From: Bradyrhizobium sp. 141
GTDB lineage: Bacteria; Pseudomonadota; Alphaproteobacteria; Rhizobiales; Xanthobacteraceae
NCBI RefSeq assembly: GCF_023074055.1
Contig: NZ_JADPKR010000108.1
Location: 434,001 to 498,000 of the forward strand
Length of the DNA stretch: 64,000 nt
Direction of reading: 5' to 3'
Within the stretch, counting starts at the first letter, position 1. The number at the start of each line of letters is the position of its first letter. Shown here in pieces: positions 41,556 to 50,629 of the stretch. Both the position numbers and the translations under genes were made by a program. The notes below the pieces were generated by a model. It was not told where the DNA came from and searched no databases. It worked only from the letters and a program-made list of their open reading frames with translations.

Positions 41556-42446
41556 TCACTTATACTCCCGCTCCGTCCACCACGGGAAATAGTCCGGCAT
41601 GTCGCTGGACACCTTGTTCTTGAACTGCGCCGGACGCTTCTCCAGGAACGACACCACGCCTTCCTTGACGTCGTCCGAGCGGCCGCGGGCGTAGATGCCG
41701 CGGCTGTCGACCTTGTGGGCTTCCATGGGATCGTCAGCGCCCATCATCCGCCACATCATCTGGCGGATCAGCGCCACTGACACCGGGGCGGTCTTGGCGG
41801 CAAATTCCTTGGCGAGCGCGCGGGCCGTTGGAAGCAGATCATCGGGAGCAACGACCTTGCTAACGAGACGCCCGGCAAGCGCCTCCTGCGCCGGAAATAC
41901 GCGGCCCGAATAGCACCATTCCAGCGCTTGCGATATGCCGACGATGCGCGGCAGGAACCAGCTTGATGCGGCCTCGGGCACAATGCCGCGCTGGGAGAAC
42001 ACGAAGCCGAACCGCGCGGCATCCGACGCAATGCGGATGTCCATCGCGAGCTGCATGGTCACGCCGATGCCGACCGCGGGGCCGTTCACGGCGGCGATCA
42101 CCGGCTTCAGGCATTTGAAGATGCGCAAGGTCACCTGGCCGCCGCCGTCGCGCACCTGCGGATCGCTGTAATCGACCTTGCCGTCGGCGAAGCGCTTCAC
42201 GGGACCACGGCGCGCGTCGCGATCGAACGTGTCGGCGCCGGAGGAGAGGTCGGCGCCCGCGCAAAAACCACGGCCGGCGCCGGTCACGATGATGGCGCGG
42301 ACATTGTCGTCCTTGTCGGCGGCGTCGAATGCGTCGATGAGTTCGGCCTGCATCTGCGCGTTGAAGGCGTTGAGCTTGTCGGGCCGGTTCAGCGTGATGG
42401 TGAGGATCTGCTCGGCGACCTCGTATTTGATCGTCTCATAAGCCAT
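41556..42446 (-). CDS. Enoyl-CoA hydratase/crotonase family protein
   Basis: 296 aa. Crotonase-fold motifs: TLNRPDKLNAFNAQM, the oxyanion-hole segment GRGFCAGADLSSG, and GPAVGIGVTMQLAMDIRIASD; Glu in RGIVPEAASSWFLPR occupies the second catalytic position. It likely hydrates or isomerises an acyl-CoA. AAGGAAA precedes ATG 42446; the longer open frame reaches into an R1 half-repeat and is not used. Downstream of the amidase gene on the same strand but separated by about 140 bp. Confidence 0.9.
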   Translation of the reverse strand: MAYETIKYEVAEQILTITLNRPDKLNAFNAQMQAELIDAFDAADKDDNVRAIIVTGAGRGFCAGADLSSGADTFDRDARRGPVKRFADGKVDYSDPQVRDGGGQVTLRIFKCLKPVIAAVNGPAVGIGVTMQLAMDIRIASDAARFGFVFSQRGIVPEAASSWFLPRIVGISQALEWCYSGRVFPAQEALAGRLVSKVVAPDDLLPTARALAKEFAAKTAPVSVALIRQMMWRMMGADDPMEAHKVDSRGIYARGRSDDVKEGVVSFLEKRPAQFKNKVSSDMPDYFPWWTEREYK

Positions 42447-42551
42447 GGGTGGTTTCCTTCGCTGTCTTGAATTCGGTCTCGCTGAGACGAGATGCATGGT
42501 CGCCACCGTCCGTCTTGCGCGGACTGGGCACGTAGCGGCCTGTAGAGGAAC

Positions 42552-42583
42552 GTAGATGGCCGGGACAAGCCCGGCCATGACGC
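42552..42583. repeat. R1 half-repeat (right module only)
   Basis: GTAGATGGCCGGGACAAGCC and CCGGCCATGACG: only the right-hand palindrome of R1 is present, between the amidase and crotonase genes. Confidence 0.75.
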
Positions 42584-42586
42584 ATG

Positions 42587-44008
42587 TTACTTCGCCGGCG
42601 GGCTCGGCCAGGGCCGCTGCGGCCCGCGCAAACCTTCAAAGGCCTTGGCCATGCCGAGCACGCCGATATCGTCGAAGCGGCGGCCGACGATCTGCACGCC
42701 GATGGGAAACCCCTTGGCGTCGAAGCCGCCGTTGATCGAGACGGCGGGGTTCTCCGACATATTCCACGGCACGGTATAGGCGATGTGCTCGAACGGTTTC
42801 ATCGGATCGTTGGTGGGGGAAGCCCACTCCGCCGGATAGTTCACGTTTGGCGCGGTCGGCGAAATCACGTAATCGAGCTCGCAGAACAGCTTTGACGCCG
42901 CCGCGCGGATCGCCATGGTCTGGTTGAAGCCGCGGATGACGTCGACGCCCGACAGCTTGGCGCCGGACTCGCCCCATTTGAAGATATAGGGCAGCACCTT
43001 GGCCTGTTCGGCCGGCGTCAGCCTGGCCAGATCGTCCCACATCCGCGCACGCCAGAAGTTGTCGAGGCCATCGAGCATCTCGCGCGTGAGAATGCCGTCG
43101 ACCTCGGTCACGACGGCGCCGGCGGATTCGAACGCCTTGGCCGCTTTCACCGCGACTTCGCGCACCGGCTTCTCGAGCGCCAGGCCGCAGCCGGGATCCA
43201 GCATCAGGCCGATGCGCAGCTTGCGCGGAGATTTCTCCAGGCCCTTCCAGTTGAGCGGTTCGGCGGGCAGGCTCATGCCGTCGCGCCGGTCGGGCTTTGC
43301 GATCGCGCTCATCATCAGCGCGCAATCGTCGACCGTGCGGGCCATCGGGCCGGCGACGCGGCCGACATAGGTGGGATCGATCGGCACCCGGCCAAAACTC
43401 GGCTTCAATCCGACGAGGCCGCACCAAGCGGCGGGCAGGCGCACCGAGCCGCCGATATCGGTGCCGAGATGCAGCGGACCGTAGCCGGCCGCCGCTGCCG
43501 CGCCTGCGCCCGCGCTGGAGCCGCCGGGGTTCTTGGAGAGGTCCCAAGGGTTACGCGCGAGCGCGTGGAAGCTGGAGAGTCCGGAGGACAGCATGCCGTA
43601 ATCGGGCATGGTCGTCTTGGCGAAGATGATCGCGCCGGCCTCGCGCAGCCGCGCGGCGGGCGGGGCATCCTTCTCGGCCGGCACGAGCTTGACGCTGGCC
43701 GCCCCGAGCGGCACCGGCACGCCCTTGGTCGCGATGTTGTCTTTCACTGTGACCGGAACGCCGTCGAGCACGCCGGAAGGCTCGCCGCCGGCCCAGCGCG
43801 CGGTCGAGGCCTTCGCGGCCTCGCGCGCGCTGTCGGGGTCGAATGCATAGAGCGCCTTCAGATGCGGCTCCCACGCAGCGACGTGCGCAAGCACGTCCTC
43901 CAGCACCTCGCTCGGCGAGAATTGCTTGGCGCGATAGCCCGCGATCAGATCGACCGCGGACAGATCGTGCAGCGGGGTGACCGCCTGTTCGACGTTCTTT
44001 TTATGCAT
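42587..44008 (-). CDS. Amidase (amidase-signature family)
   Basis: 473 aa with the Ser-cisSer-Lys triad: Lys89 in PVTVKDNIA, Ser164 in NPGGSSAGAGA and nucleophile Ser188 in GTDIGGSVRLPA. It hydrolyses a carboxamide or a similar C-N bond; specificity cannot be read. I take ATG 44008; a GTG 6 bp earlier is possible. The gene overlaps the end of the M20 amidohydrolase gene, so the M81-M20-amidase genes form one operon downstream of the peptide transporter. It probably acts on the compound imported there. Confidence 0.9.
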   Translation of the reverse strand: MHKKNVEQAVTPLHDLSAVDLIAGYRAKQFSPSEVLEDVLAHVAAWEPHLKALYAFDPDSAREAAKASTARWAGGEPSGVLDGVPVTVKDNIATKGVPVPLGAASVKLVPAEKDAPPAARLREAGAIIFAKTTMPDYGMLSSGLSSFHALARNPWDLSKNPGGSSAGAGAAAAAGYGPLHLGTDIGGSVRLPAAWCGLVGLKPSFGRVPIDPTYVGRVAGPMARTVDDCALMMSAIAKPDRRDGMSLPAEPLNWKGLEKSPRKLRIGLMLDPGCGLALEKPVREVAVKAAKAFESAGAVVTEVDGILTREMLDGLDNFWRARMWDDLARLTPAEQAKVLPYIFKWGESGAKLSGVDVIRGFNQTMAIRAAASKLFCELDYVISPTAPNVNYPAEWASPTNDPMKPFEHIAYTVPWNMSENPAVSINGGFDAKGFPIGVQIVGRRFDDIGVLGMAKAFEGLRGPQRPWPSPPAK

Positions 44009-45173
44009 GGGCACCTACCGGCATGCGCGTCTCGATGATCCGGGCGAACATGCTGGCACCGATCGGCAGGATCTTGTCGTCGAGCACGAAGCCGGGATTG
44101 TGCACGGGCACCGAGCCGTCATGGCCGACCCAGAAATAGGCGCCGGGAATGGTCTGCAGCATGTCGGCGAAATCCTCGCTGCCCATCTTCGGCTGGGCGC
44201 GGGTGATCACGTTGGCGGGATCGACGATGGTGCACGCGACCTCCTCGACCACCTTGGACTGCTCGACCTGGTTGACCAGCACGTCGAAGGTATCGCGGAT
44301 GTCGACGTCGATCACGCACTGATAGGCGCTCGCGATGCCGGCGCAGATCGTGCGGATGCGTTCGCTGATCAGGGTGCGGACTTCTTTCGAGAAGGTGCGG
44401 ATGGTGCCGCACAGATGCGCGTCGCCGGGGATGACGTTGTAGGCGGAACCGGCGTGGATCTGGGTGATCGAGATGACGGCGGCCTGCAGCGGCTCGACGT
44501 TGCGGCTGACAATGGTCTGGATCGCCTGCGCCAGCGTGGTCGCGATGATCACCGCGTCCTTGGAGCGTTCGGGCATCGCGCCATGCGCGCCATAGCCGGT
44601 GATGCGGAGGTCGAAGAAGTCGGCGCTGGCCATCGCCGGGCCCGGCAGGATCGCGATCTCGCCGTGGTTGAGATCGGGCGCGTTGTGTAGGCCGTAGAGC
44701 TCATCGCACGGAAACTTCTCGAACAGGCCGTCCTTGATCATCGCGCGGGCGCCGCCGAGGCCTTCCTCGGCCGGCTGGAAGATCAGGTGCACGGTGCCGT
44801 CGAAATTCCTGGTCTCGGCGAGATAGCGCGCGGTGCCGAGCAGCATGGTGGTGTGGCCGTCATGGCCGCAGCCGTGGAAGCGGCCGGGGATTTTCGAACT
44901 CCATTTCAGATTGGTGTTCTCTTCCATCGGCAGCGCGTCCATGTCGGCGCGAAGCCCGATGCGCTTGTTGCTCGAACCCTTGCCCTTGATGACGCCGATC
45001 ACGCCGGTGCCGCCGAGGCCGCGATGCACCTCGATGCCCCAGCTCTTCAGCTTGTCGGCGACGATGCCGGAGGTGCGCACTTCCTCGAAGCCAATCTCGG
45101 GATGGGCATGGAGGTCGCGGCGGATGGCGGTGAGTTCGTCGGCGTAGCCGTCGATGCGGTCGATCGTGGGCAT
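44001..45173 (-). CDS. M20-family amidohydrolase (hippurate hydrolase-like)
   Basis: 390 aa. Metal-binding and catalytic motifs of M20D peptidases: DLHAHPEIGFEE, GLRADMDALPM, HGCGHDGHTTML, FQPAEEGLGGARAMI and the C-terminal MGSEDFA. The dimerisation lid domain follows GYGAHGAMPE. These enzymes remove N-acyl groups or cleave indole/hippurate-type amides. AGGAA precedes the ATG; 14 bp separate it from the M81 gene, and it overlaps the amidase gene by 8 bp. Confidence 0.91.
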   Translation of the reverse strand: MPTIDRIDGYADELTAIRRDLHAHPEIGFEEVRTSGIVADKLKSWGIEVHRGLGGTGVIGVIKGKGSSNKRIGLRADMDALPMEENTNLKWSSKIPGRFHGCGHDGHTTMLLGTARYLAETRNFDGTVHLIFQPAEEGLGGARAMIKDGLFEKFPCDELYGLHNAPDLNHGEIAILPGPAMASADFFDLRITGYGAHGAMPERSKDAVIIATTLAQAIQTIVSRNVEPLQAAVISITQIHAGSAYNVIPGDAHLCGTIRTFSKEVRTLISERIRTICAGIASAYQCVIDVDIRDTFDVLVNQVEQSKVVEEVACTIVDPANVITRAQPKMGSEDFADMLQTIPGAYFWVGHDGSVPVHNPGFVLDDKILPIGASMFARIIETRMPVGAHA

Positions 45174-45187
45174 GTGTTCCTGTCCGG

Positions 45188-46693
45188 TTAGTGTGAAGGA
45201 GGATTGAAAACGGGGCCGTTCGGCTTGATGCGAATGCCCGGGCGCAGGCGCGTCCAGGGCAGCGTTGCGGTGTCGGCCGGCATCGCGCCGGGCGCGGCGC
45301 AGATCATCAGCTTTTCCGCGATCGGCTCGAAGTCGGCGCGGAAGTGCACTGAGCTCTTGTTGACCAGGATCTTCTCTTCGGTGGGCTCGATGCCGACATA
45401 GCGGTACATCGCCTGGTCGGCGAGCTGTGCCTTGTGCGAGGAAACGACGACGCGGACGTCGCCGATGCGCAGGCAGGCCGAGGGACCCATCTCCATCTCG
45501 CGACCGCCATAATAAGGGCCGGGCGCGATGAAGCGGCCGTCGGAGAGCTTTTCGACCACGAAGGTCTCGCGATAAGGCTCGTCGCCGGGGATGCCGGACT
45601 TGCCGCCGAGCGACAGCGTCACGGTGGCGCCAATGCCGGCCTCATGCGCAGCCTTGGCTGAAACCGGATCGTAGATCGCGCCGGTCGCGGCGCTCGCCTT
45701 GTTGCGCACCAGCGCGCGCAGCATGCCGGTGGTGTCGGAATCGCCGCCGGCGCCGGGATTGTCCTGAGTGTCGGCAATGATGATGGGCTTGCTCGCGGTC
45801 TTCGAGAGTTCCATGGCGTGACGCACGCCGTCGTCGGGGGACCAGATCTTGCCGTCGAAATCGTCCTCGTGGCTTTCGATCAGCTTGACGATCGCATCCG
45901 CCGCGCGGTCGGCATCCGCCTGCGTCCTTCCATAAGCGAACACACTCGGACCGCAATCGCGGAAGTCGGCGGCGGGGAAGCCGGGCGCGAAAGAGAGCGT
46001 CGGAACCGCGTCGCTCTCCAGCGCTGCGAGCTGTTCGTAGATGCCTTTGGTCGGCTGGTCGTTGGTGCATTGCCAGCTGATCGGGATCAGGAACGGCAAT
46101 TGCCGGAACGCCTTTGCGAAGCGCTGCTTCGTCTTCAGCAGCAGGGCGAGATGCCGCGCCGAGGCGCGGCCGGTCTCGGCCATGTCGACATGGGGATAGG
46201 TGCGGTAGGCGATCAGCGCGTCGGCATGCTCGATCATCTCGGGCGTGACGTTGGCGTGCAGGTCGAGACTGGCGACCAGCGGAACATCCTTGCCGATGAC
46301 GGGGCGCACGCGGGCGAGAATCTCGCCTTCGCCGTCGTCGAGATGCTCGGTCACCATGGCGCCGTGCAGATCGAGATAGACCGCATCGATCGGGCCGGCG
46401 GCTGCGATGCCGTCGACCATCACCTTCACGATGCGCTCGAAGGCATCCCTGGTGACGTGTGCCGAGGGGCTCGCCCCGCAGGCGATCGTCGGAACGAGTT
46501 CCCAGCCGTTCGCTTCAGCGCTGTCGACGAAGCCGGCGAGGCCGACATTGATGCGCCGCATCACCTTCAACACGTCGGCGCCTTCCGTCATCGCCGGCCA
46601 GCCGCCGCCATGCTGGAAGTCCGCAAATGTCGCCTTCGTCGGGGCGAAGGTGTTGGTCTCGTGCAGGAAGCCGCCGACGGCGATACGGGTCAT
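45188..46693 (-). CDS. M81-family metallopeptidase (MlrC-like)
   Basis: 501 aa. RIAVGGFLHETNTFAP at the start, VYLDLHGAMVTEH and VASLDLHANVTPEM give the zinc-binding pattern of M81, and ADTQDNPGAGGDSDTTGMLRAL is a second hallmark. MlrC, the founding member, breaks down linear peptides from microcystin; relatives are widely found beside peptide ABC transporters, as here. First gene of the M81-M20-amidase run; an R3 repeat separates it from the transporter ATPase. Confidence 0.92.
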   Translation of the reverse strand: MTRIAVGGFLHETNTFAPTKATFADFQHGGGWPAMTEGADVLKVMRRINVGLAGFVDSAEANGWELVPTIACGASPSAHVTRDAFERIVKVMVDGIAAAGPIDAVYLDLHGAMVTEHLDDGEGEILARVRPVIGKDVPLVASLDLHANVTPEMIEHADALIAYRTYPHVDMAETGRASARHLALLLKTKQRFAKAFRQLPFLIPISWQCTNDQPTKGIYEQLAALESDAVPTLSFAPGFPAADFRDCGPSVFAYGRTQADADRAADAIVKLIESHEDDFDGKIWSPDDGVRHAMELSKTASKPIIIADTQDNPGAGGDSDTTGMLRALVRNKASAATGAIYDPVSAKAAHEAGIGATVTLSLGGKSGIPGDEPYRETFVVEKLSDGRFIAPGPYYGGREMEMGPSACLRIGDVRVVVSSHKAQLADQAMYRYVGIEPTEEKILVNKSSVHFRADFEPIAEKLMICAAPGAMPADTATLPWTRLRPGIRIKPNGPVFNPPSH

Positions 46694-46816
46694 TCAGTTC
46701 AGTCCCAATTGAAGGTGCGCGACGTTAGCCCCGGCGTTGCGGCGAGGGCAAGCAAGGCAGGCCATCGCGCCGCGCATGGCTTTAAGCTGTTTTGGGAATA
46801 CTTCCCGCGATCACCG

Positions 46817-46889
46817 TCATTGCGAGCGTAGCGAAGCAATCCAGACCGTTTCCGCGGAGGGATTCTGGATTGCTTCGCTCGCAATGACG
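46817..46889. repeat. R3 intergenic palindrome, copy 2
   Basis: TCATTGCGAGCGTAGCGAAG and CTTCGCTCGCAATGA as outer arms, AGCAATCCAGA and TCTGGATTGCT inside around CCGTTTCCGCGGAGG. A clean copy of the family seen at 39790. It sits inside the peptide-transport locus, between the ATPase and M81 genes. Confidence 0.87.
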
Positions 46890-46900
46890 AGGGGAAAGGC

Positions 46901-48565
46901 TTACGCGCTGACTCCCACGCCCTCCGACACCGGCCGGAAGTTCGCAAAGTCCCAGTCGCGGCCCGGAGCGGCATCGAGCAGCGCCTTGGTGTAGGCCTCC
47001 TTCGGATGCGTCAGCACCTCGGCGGCGGGGCCTTGCTCGACGACGCGGCCGTGCTGCATCACCACGACCTCGTCGCAGATTTGCGCGGCGACGCGCAAAT
47101 CATGCGTGATGAACAGGATCGCGATGCCGAGACGCTTCTGGATCTCGTCGAAGAGTTCCAGCACCTGCGCCTGTACCGAGACGTCGAGCGCGGAGACCGC
47201 CTCGTCCGCGACCAGCACGTCGGGGTCGAGCGCGAGCGCGCGGGCAATGGCGATGCGCTGACGCTGGCCACCGGAAAACTGGTGCGGATAGCGCGACACC
47301 GCATCGGCCGGCAGGCCGACGAGCTCGAGCAGCTCGCGCGCCCGTTTCATCGCGTCAGTGTGCGCGACGCCGTAATTGATCGGGCCTTCGGCGATGCTCT
47401 CGCCGATGGTGACGCGCGGGTTGAGCGAGCGGTAGGGATCCTGGAACACGATCTGGATCTTCTGCCGGTGCGGCTGCAGCAGCCGCCGCGAGATGTCGGC
47501 GATCTCGCGCCCGGCGAGACGCACGCCGCCGGAGGTCGGGTCGATCAGGCGCACGATGCAGCGTGCCACCGTCGACTTGCCCGAGCCGCTTTCGCCGACG
47601 ATGCCGAGCGTACGGCCCTTGCGCAACGTCAGCGTCACCTTGTCGGCGGCGACGACCTCGCGGCCTTTGCCGAAGAACGCGCGCTCCTTGTAGACCTTGC
47701 TGAGGTCGTTGGCCTCCAGCACCACGGGCTCACGGCTTTCCTCGCGCGGCGGCCGCGGCACCAGGCTCGGCACCGAGGCAAGCAGGTTGCGGGTGTATTC
47801 CATGGTCGGGTTGCGCAGCACGGTATCGAGCGGACCGGTTTCGACCAGGCGGCCCTGCCGCATCACCGCGACGCGGTCGGCGATCTCGGCGACCACGCCC
47901 ATGTCGTGGGTGATGAACAGCACAGCGGTGCCGTGATCGCGCTGGAGTTCGCGGATCAGGCTCAGGATCTGCTTCTGCGTGGTGACATCGAGCGCGGTGG
48001 TCGGCTCGTCGGCAATGAGGAGTTTCGGCTCCAGCACCAGCGCCATCGCGATCATGATGCGCTGGCGCTGGCCGCCGGAGAGGCGGTGCGGGTAGGAGGC
48101 GAAGATGCGTTCGACCTGGGGCAGGTGGACTTGCTCCATCATGTCGAGGATGCGCTTCCTGCGCGCCCTGGCATCGAGCTTGGTGTGTGCACGCAGGACC
48201 TCGTCGATCTGGCGGCCGACCGGCACCACCGGATTGAGCGCGGTCATCGGCTCCTGGAAGATCATGGCCATCTGCGTCGCGCGCAATTGGCGCAGGCGGC
48301 GGTCGGTCGCGGTGAGCAGCTCTTCGCCGACCAGCTTGACGCTGCCAGCGGTGGGAACCAGCGTGCCCTTCGGCAGGAGGCCCATCGTGGTGAGCGAGGT
48401 CACCGACTTGCCCGAGCCGCTTTCGCCGACGAGGCACAGCGTCTCGCGCTCACGGACCTGGATCGAGATGCCGTCGATGATCTTCGGTCCATTCGGCTTC
48501 TTGCCGACGGAGACGACGAGATTGTTGATGTCGAGGATGGTGTTGGTCATCGCTTTATCGCTCAT
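46901..48565 (-). CDS. Fused two-domain peptide ABC transporter ATPase (DppD-DppF type)
   Basis: 554 aa with two complete nucleotide-binding domains. Walker A motifs at 47-54 and 324-331 (both GESGSGKS), signatures RLSGGQRQR near 161 and QFSGGQRQR near 429, Walker B segments LLIADEP and LVADEAV. The domains correspond to the separate DppD and DppF proteins of other systems; linkers with prolines near 260-285 carry the family's C-terminal motif. The start overlaps the permease stop (TGATG) and GGGAAGG lies upstream. Powers uptake of peptides or similar solutes. Confidence 0.93.
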   Translation of the reverse strand: MSDKAMTNTILDINNLVVSVGKKPNGPKIIDGISIQVRERETLCLVGESGSGKSVTSLTTMGLLPKGTLVPTAGSVKLVGEELLTATDRRLRQLRATQMAMIFQEPMTALNPVVPVGRQIDEVLRAHTKLDARARRKRILDMMEQVHLPQVERIFASYPHRLSGGQRQRIMIAMALVLEPKLLIADEPTTALDVTTQKQILSLIRELQRDHGTAVLFITHDMGVVAEIADRVAVMRQGRLVETGPLDTVLRNPTMEYTRNLLASVPSLVPRPPREESREPVVLEANDLSKVYKERAFFGKGREVVAADKVTLTLRKGRTLGIVGESGSGKSTVARCIVRLIDPTSGGVRLAGREIADISRRLLQPHRQKIQIVFQDPYRSLNPRVTIGESIAEGPINYGVAHTDAMKRARELLELVGLPADAVSRYPHQFSGGQRQRIAIARALALDPDVLVADEAVSALDVSVQAQVLELFDEIQKRLGIAILFITHDLRVAAQICDEVVVMQHGRVVEQGPAAEVLTHPKEAYTKALLDAAPGRDWDFANFRPVSEGVGVSA

Positions 48566-49452
48566 CACTTGCCTTCCCGCTGCTTCATGCGGGGATCGAG
48601 AGCGTCGCGGGCGGCATCGCCGATCAAATTGATGCTGAGGATGGCGATCGAGAGCAGGAGGCCGGGCCAGAAGATCAGCGATGGCTTGATCTGGAAGTAC
48701 TGGCGGCCCTCGGCCATGATGTTGCCCCAGGTCGGCGTTTCCGGCGAGATGCCGGCGCCGAGGAAGGAGAGGATGGCCTCGGTGAGGATCGCGCTGGCGC
48801 AGACATAGGTGCCCTGGACGATCAGCGGCGCGATCGTGTTCGGCATCAGATGCCGCCACATGATCTTCGGCAGGCTGGAACCCACCGAGATCGCCGCCTC
48901 GACGTAAGGCTCTTCGCGCGCCGACAGCACGACCGAGCGCACCAGGCGTGCCACGCGCGGAATCTCGGGAATGGTGATCGCGATCAGCACGGTCCAGAGG
49001 CTGGCACCGGACAGCGACACCACGGCGATCGCCAGCAGGATGCTCGGCATCGCCATCAAGCCGTCCATGACCCGCATCAGCACAGCATCGACCAGCTTGA
49101 AGAAGCCGGAGACGAGGCCGATCGCGAGCCCGATGACGATCGACAGGATCGCCGAGCCGATGCCGATCAGAAGCGAGATCCGACCGCCATAGAGGACGCG
49201 CGAAGCCAAGTCACGGCCATAGGCGTCGGTGCCGAGCAGGAATTGCGCGGACGACGGCTTCAGCCGCTGCGACGGCGCGAGCTGGATCGGATCATGCGGC
49301 GCGATCAGCGGCGCGAGGATCGAGATCAGCACGATCAGCGCGAGCAGGACCGTGGCCGTCGCGATGATCGGTGTCGAGGTGAGGAATCCGAAGCGCGGCC
49401 GCAGCGGCGACGTGATCGGAATAGAGGACTGGGGAAGGGTATCGACCGACAT
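48565..49452 (-). CDS. Peptide ABC transporter permease (DppC type)
   Basis: 295 aa with about six membrane helices. The N-terminal PLIAPHDPIQLAPSQRLKPSSAQFLLGTDAYGRDLASRV region is diagnostic of DppC/OppC permeases in its FLLGTDAYGRD segment, and the EAA-type loop REEPYVEAAISVGSS couples to the ATPase. It overlaps the ATPase gene by one base and follows the DppB-type gene by 19 bp, so all three are one operon. Confidence 0.93.
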   Translation of the reverse strand: MSVDTLPQSSIPITSPLRPRFGFLTSTPIIATATVLLALIVLISILAPLIAPHDPIQLAPSQRLKPSSAQFLLGTDAYGRDLASRVLYGGRISLLIGIGSAILSIVIGLAIGLVSGFFKLVDAVLMRVMDGLMAMPSILLAIAVVSLSGASLWTVLIAITIPEIPRVARLVRSVVLSAREEPYVEAAISVGSSLPKIMWRHLMPNTIAPLIVQGTYVCASAILTEAILSFLGAGISPETPTWGNIMAEGRQYFQIKPSLIFWPGLLLSIAILSINLIGDAARDALDPRMKQREGK

Positions 49453-49471
49453 GTTTGTCCTTGTCCTTGCC

Positions 49472-50413
49472 TCAGTACCGGATCCGGGGATCGAGCAGGG
49501 TGTAGGCGACGTCGATGAGAAGGTTGACGACGACGTAGATCAGCGACGTCAGCAGGATCATCGCCTGGATCACCGGATAGTCGCGCGCCAGCACCGCATC
49601 CACGGTGAGACGGCCGATGCCGGGGATGTTGAACACGCTCTCGGTGACGACGACGCCCGAAATCAGAAGCGCGAAGCCGGTGCCGATCACGGTGATCACA
49701 GGCACAGCGGCGTTGCGCAGCGCGTGCCGCATCATCACGGCAACCTCGTTGATGCCCTTTGCGCGCGCCGTGCGGACGTAATCCTCACCGAGCACGTCGA
49801 GCATCGCCGCGCGCGTCATGCGCGCGATCAGTGCGATGTAGATGAAGGAGAGCGCGCAGGTCGGCAGGATGATCCGCTCGAAGAACGGCCCGAAGCCGTT
49901 AAAGATGCTGCGGAAGCCCTGCACCGGAACCCAGCGCAATTCGATCGCGAAGATCTGGATCAGGATGTAGCCGACCACGAACACCGGGACCGAGAAGCCG
50001 AGCACGGAGAGGCCCATCACGAAACGGTCGATCCAGGTTCCGTGCTTCCACGCCGCGATCACGCCCAAGGGAACGGCGACGACGACGGCGAGGACGATGG
50101 TCGACAGCGCGATCGAGATCGACGGCTCGACGCGCTGGCCGATCATCTTCATGACAGGCAGATTGGAGATCAGCGACGTGCCGAGGTCGCCGTGCAGTAG
50201 CTTGTTCACCCAGGTGATGAACTGCACGATCAGCGGCTCGTTGAGGCCGAGCGAGGTGCGGATGCGCTCCAGCCGTTCGGGCGTGGCGTTGTCGCCGGCG
50301 AGAATCGCGGCGGGGTCGCCGGGGGTGAGGCGGAGCAGGAGGAAGACGAACAGCGCGACGACGCCCATCACGGGCACGGCGGCGAAGATTCGGCGAAGGA
50401 GATATCCGAGCAA
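49472..50413 (-). CDS. Peptide ABC transporter permease (DppB type)
   Basis: 313 aa with about six helices: MLGYLLRRIFAAVPVM at the start, LRLTPGDPAAILAGDNAT in the first periplasmic loop, and the coupling loop GEDYVRTARAKGI. These are hallmarks of DppB/OppB. First of the three inner-membrane transporter genes on this strand. The substrate-binding protein is encoded about 1.6 kb away on the other strand, beyond an M20 peptidase gene. Confidence 0.93.
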   Translation of the reverse strand: MLGYLLRRIFAAVPVMGVVALFVFLLLRLTPGDPAAILAGDNATPERLERIRTSLGLNEPLIVQFITWVNKLLHGDLGTSLISNLPVMKMIGQRVEPSISIALSTIVLAVVVAVPLGVIAAWKHGTWIDRFVMGLSVLGFSVPVFVVGYILIQIFAIELRWVPVQGFRSIFNGFGPFFERIILPTCALSFIYIALIARMTRAAMLDVLGEDYVRTARAKGINEVAVMMRHALRNAAVPVITVIGTGFALLISGVVVTESVFNIPGIGRLTVDAVLARDYPVIQAMILLTSLIYVVVNLLIDVAYTLLDPRIRY

Positions 50414-50629
50414 GTTGGATCCGTCAGATTGGAGTTAATCGGCGGCAGCGGTCATAGCCTGTTCTGCCACCAGCCTAACATTTCAGCAATTCCCGTGCCA
50501 TCAGGGCCACAGGTTTTGCAGTGCGGCCACTCATTTGGGGCACCTCTTCGGACGAGGCCGAGCGGAGGGGCCCGCCGGACGAAATATGGCGGCCGGGCGC
50601 AAGGCGTTCTGCGCACCCGACCACACTGT

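Noticed and set aside
47006..48808. A 600-codon open frame on the plus strand opposite the ATPase gene
   Set aside because: Same shadow effect. The fused ATPase on the minus strand has complete Walker and signature motifs in both domains; the opposite frame shows only Arg/His/Asp/Gln-rich sequence.
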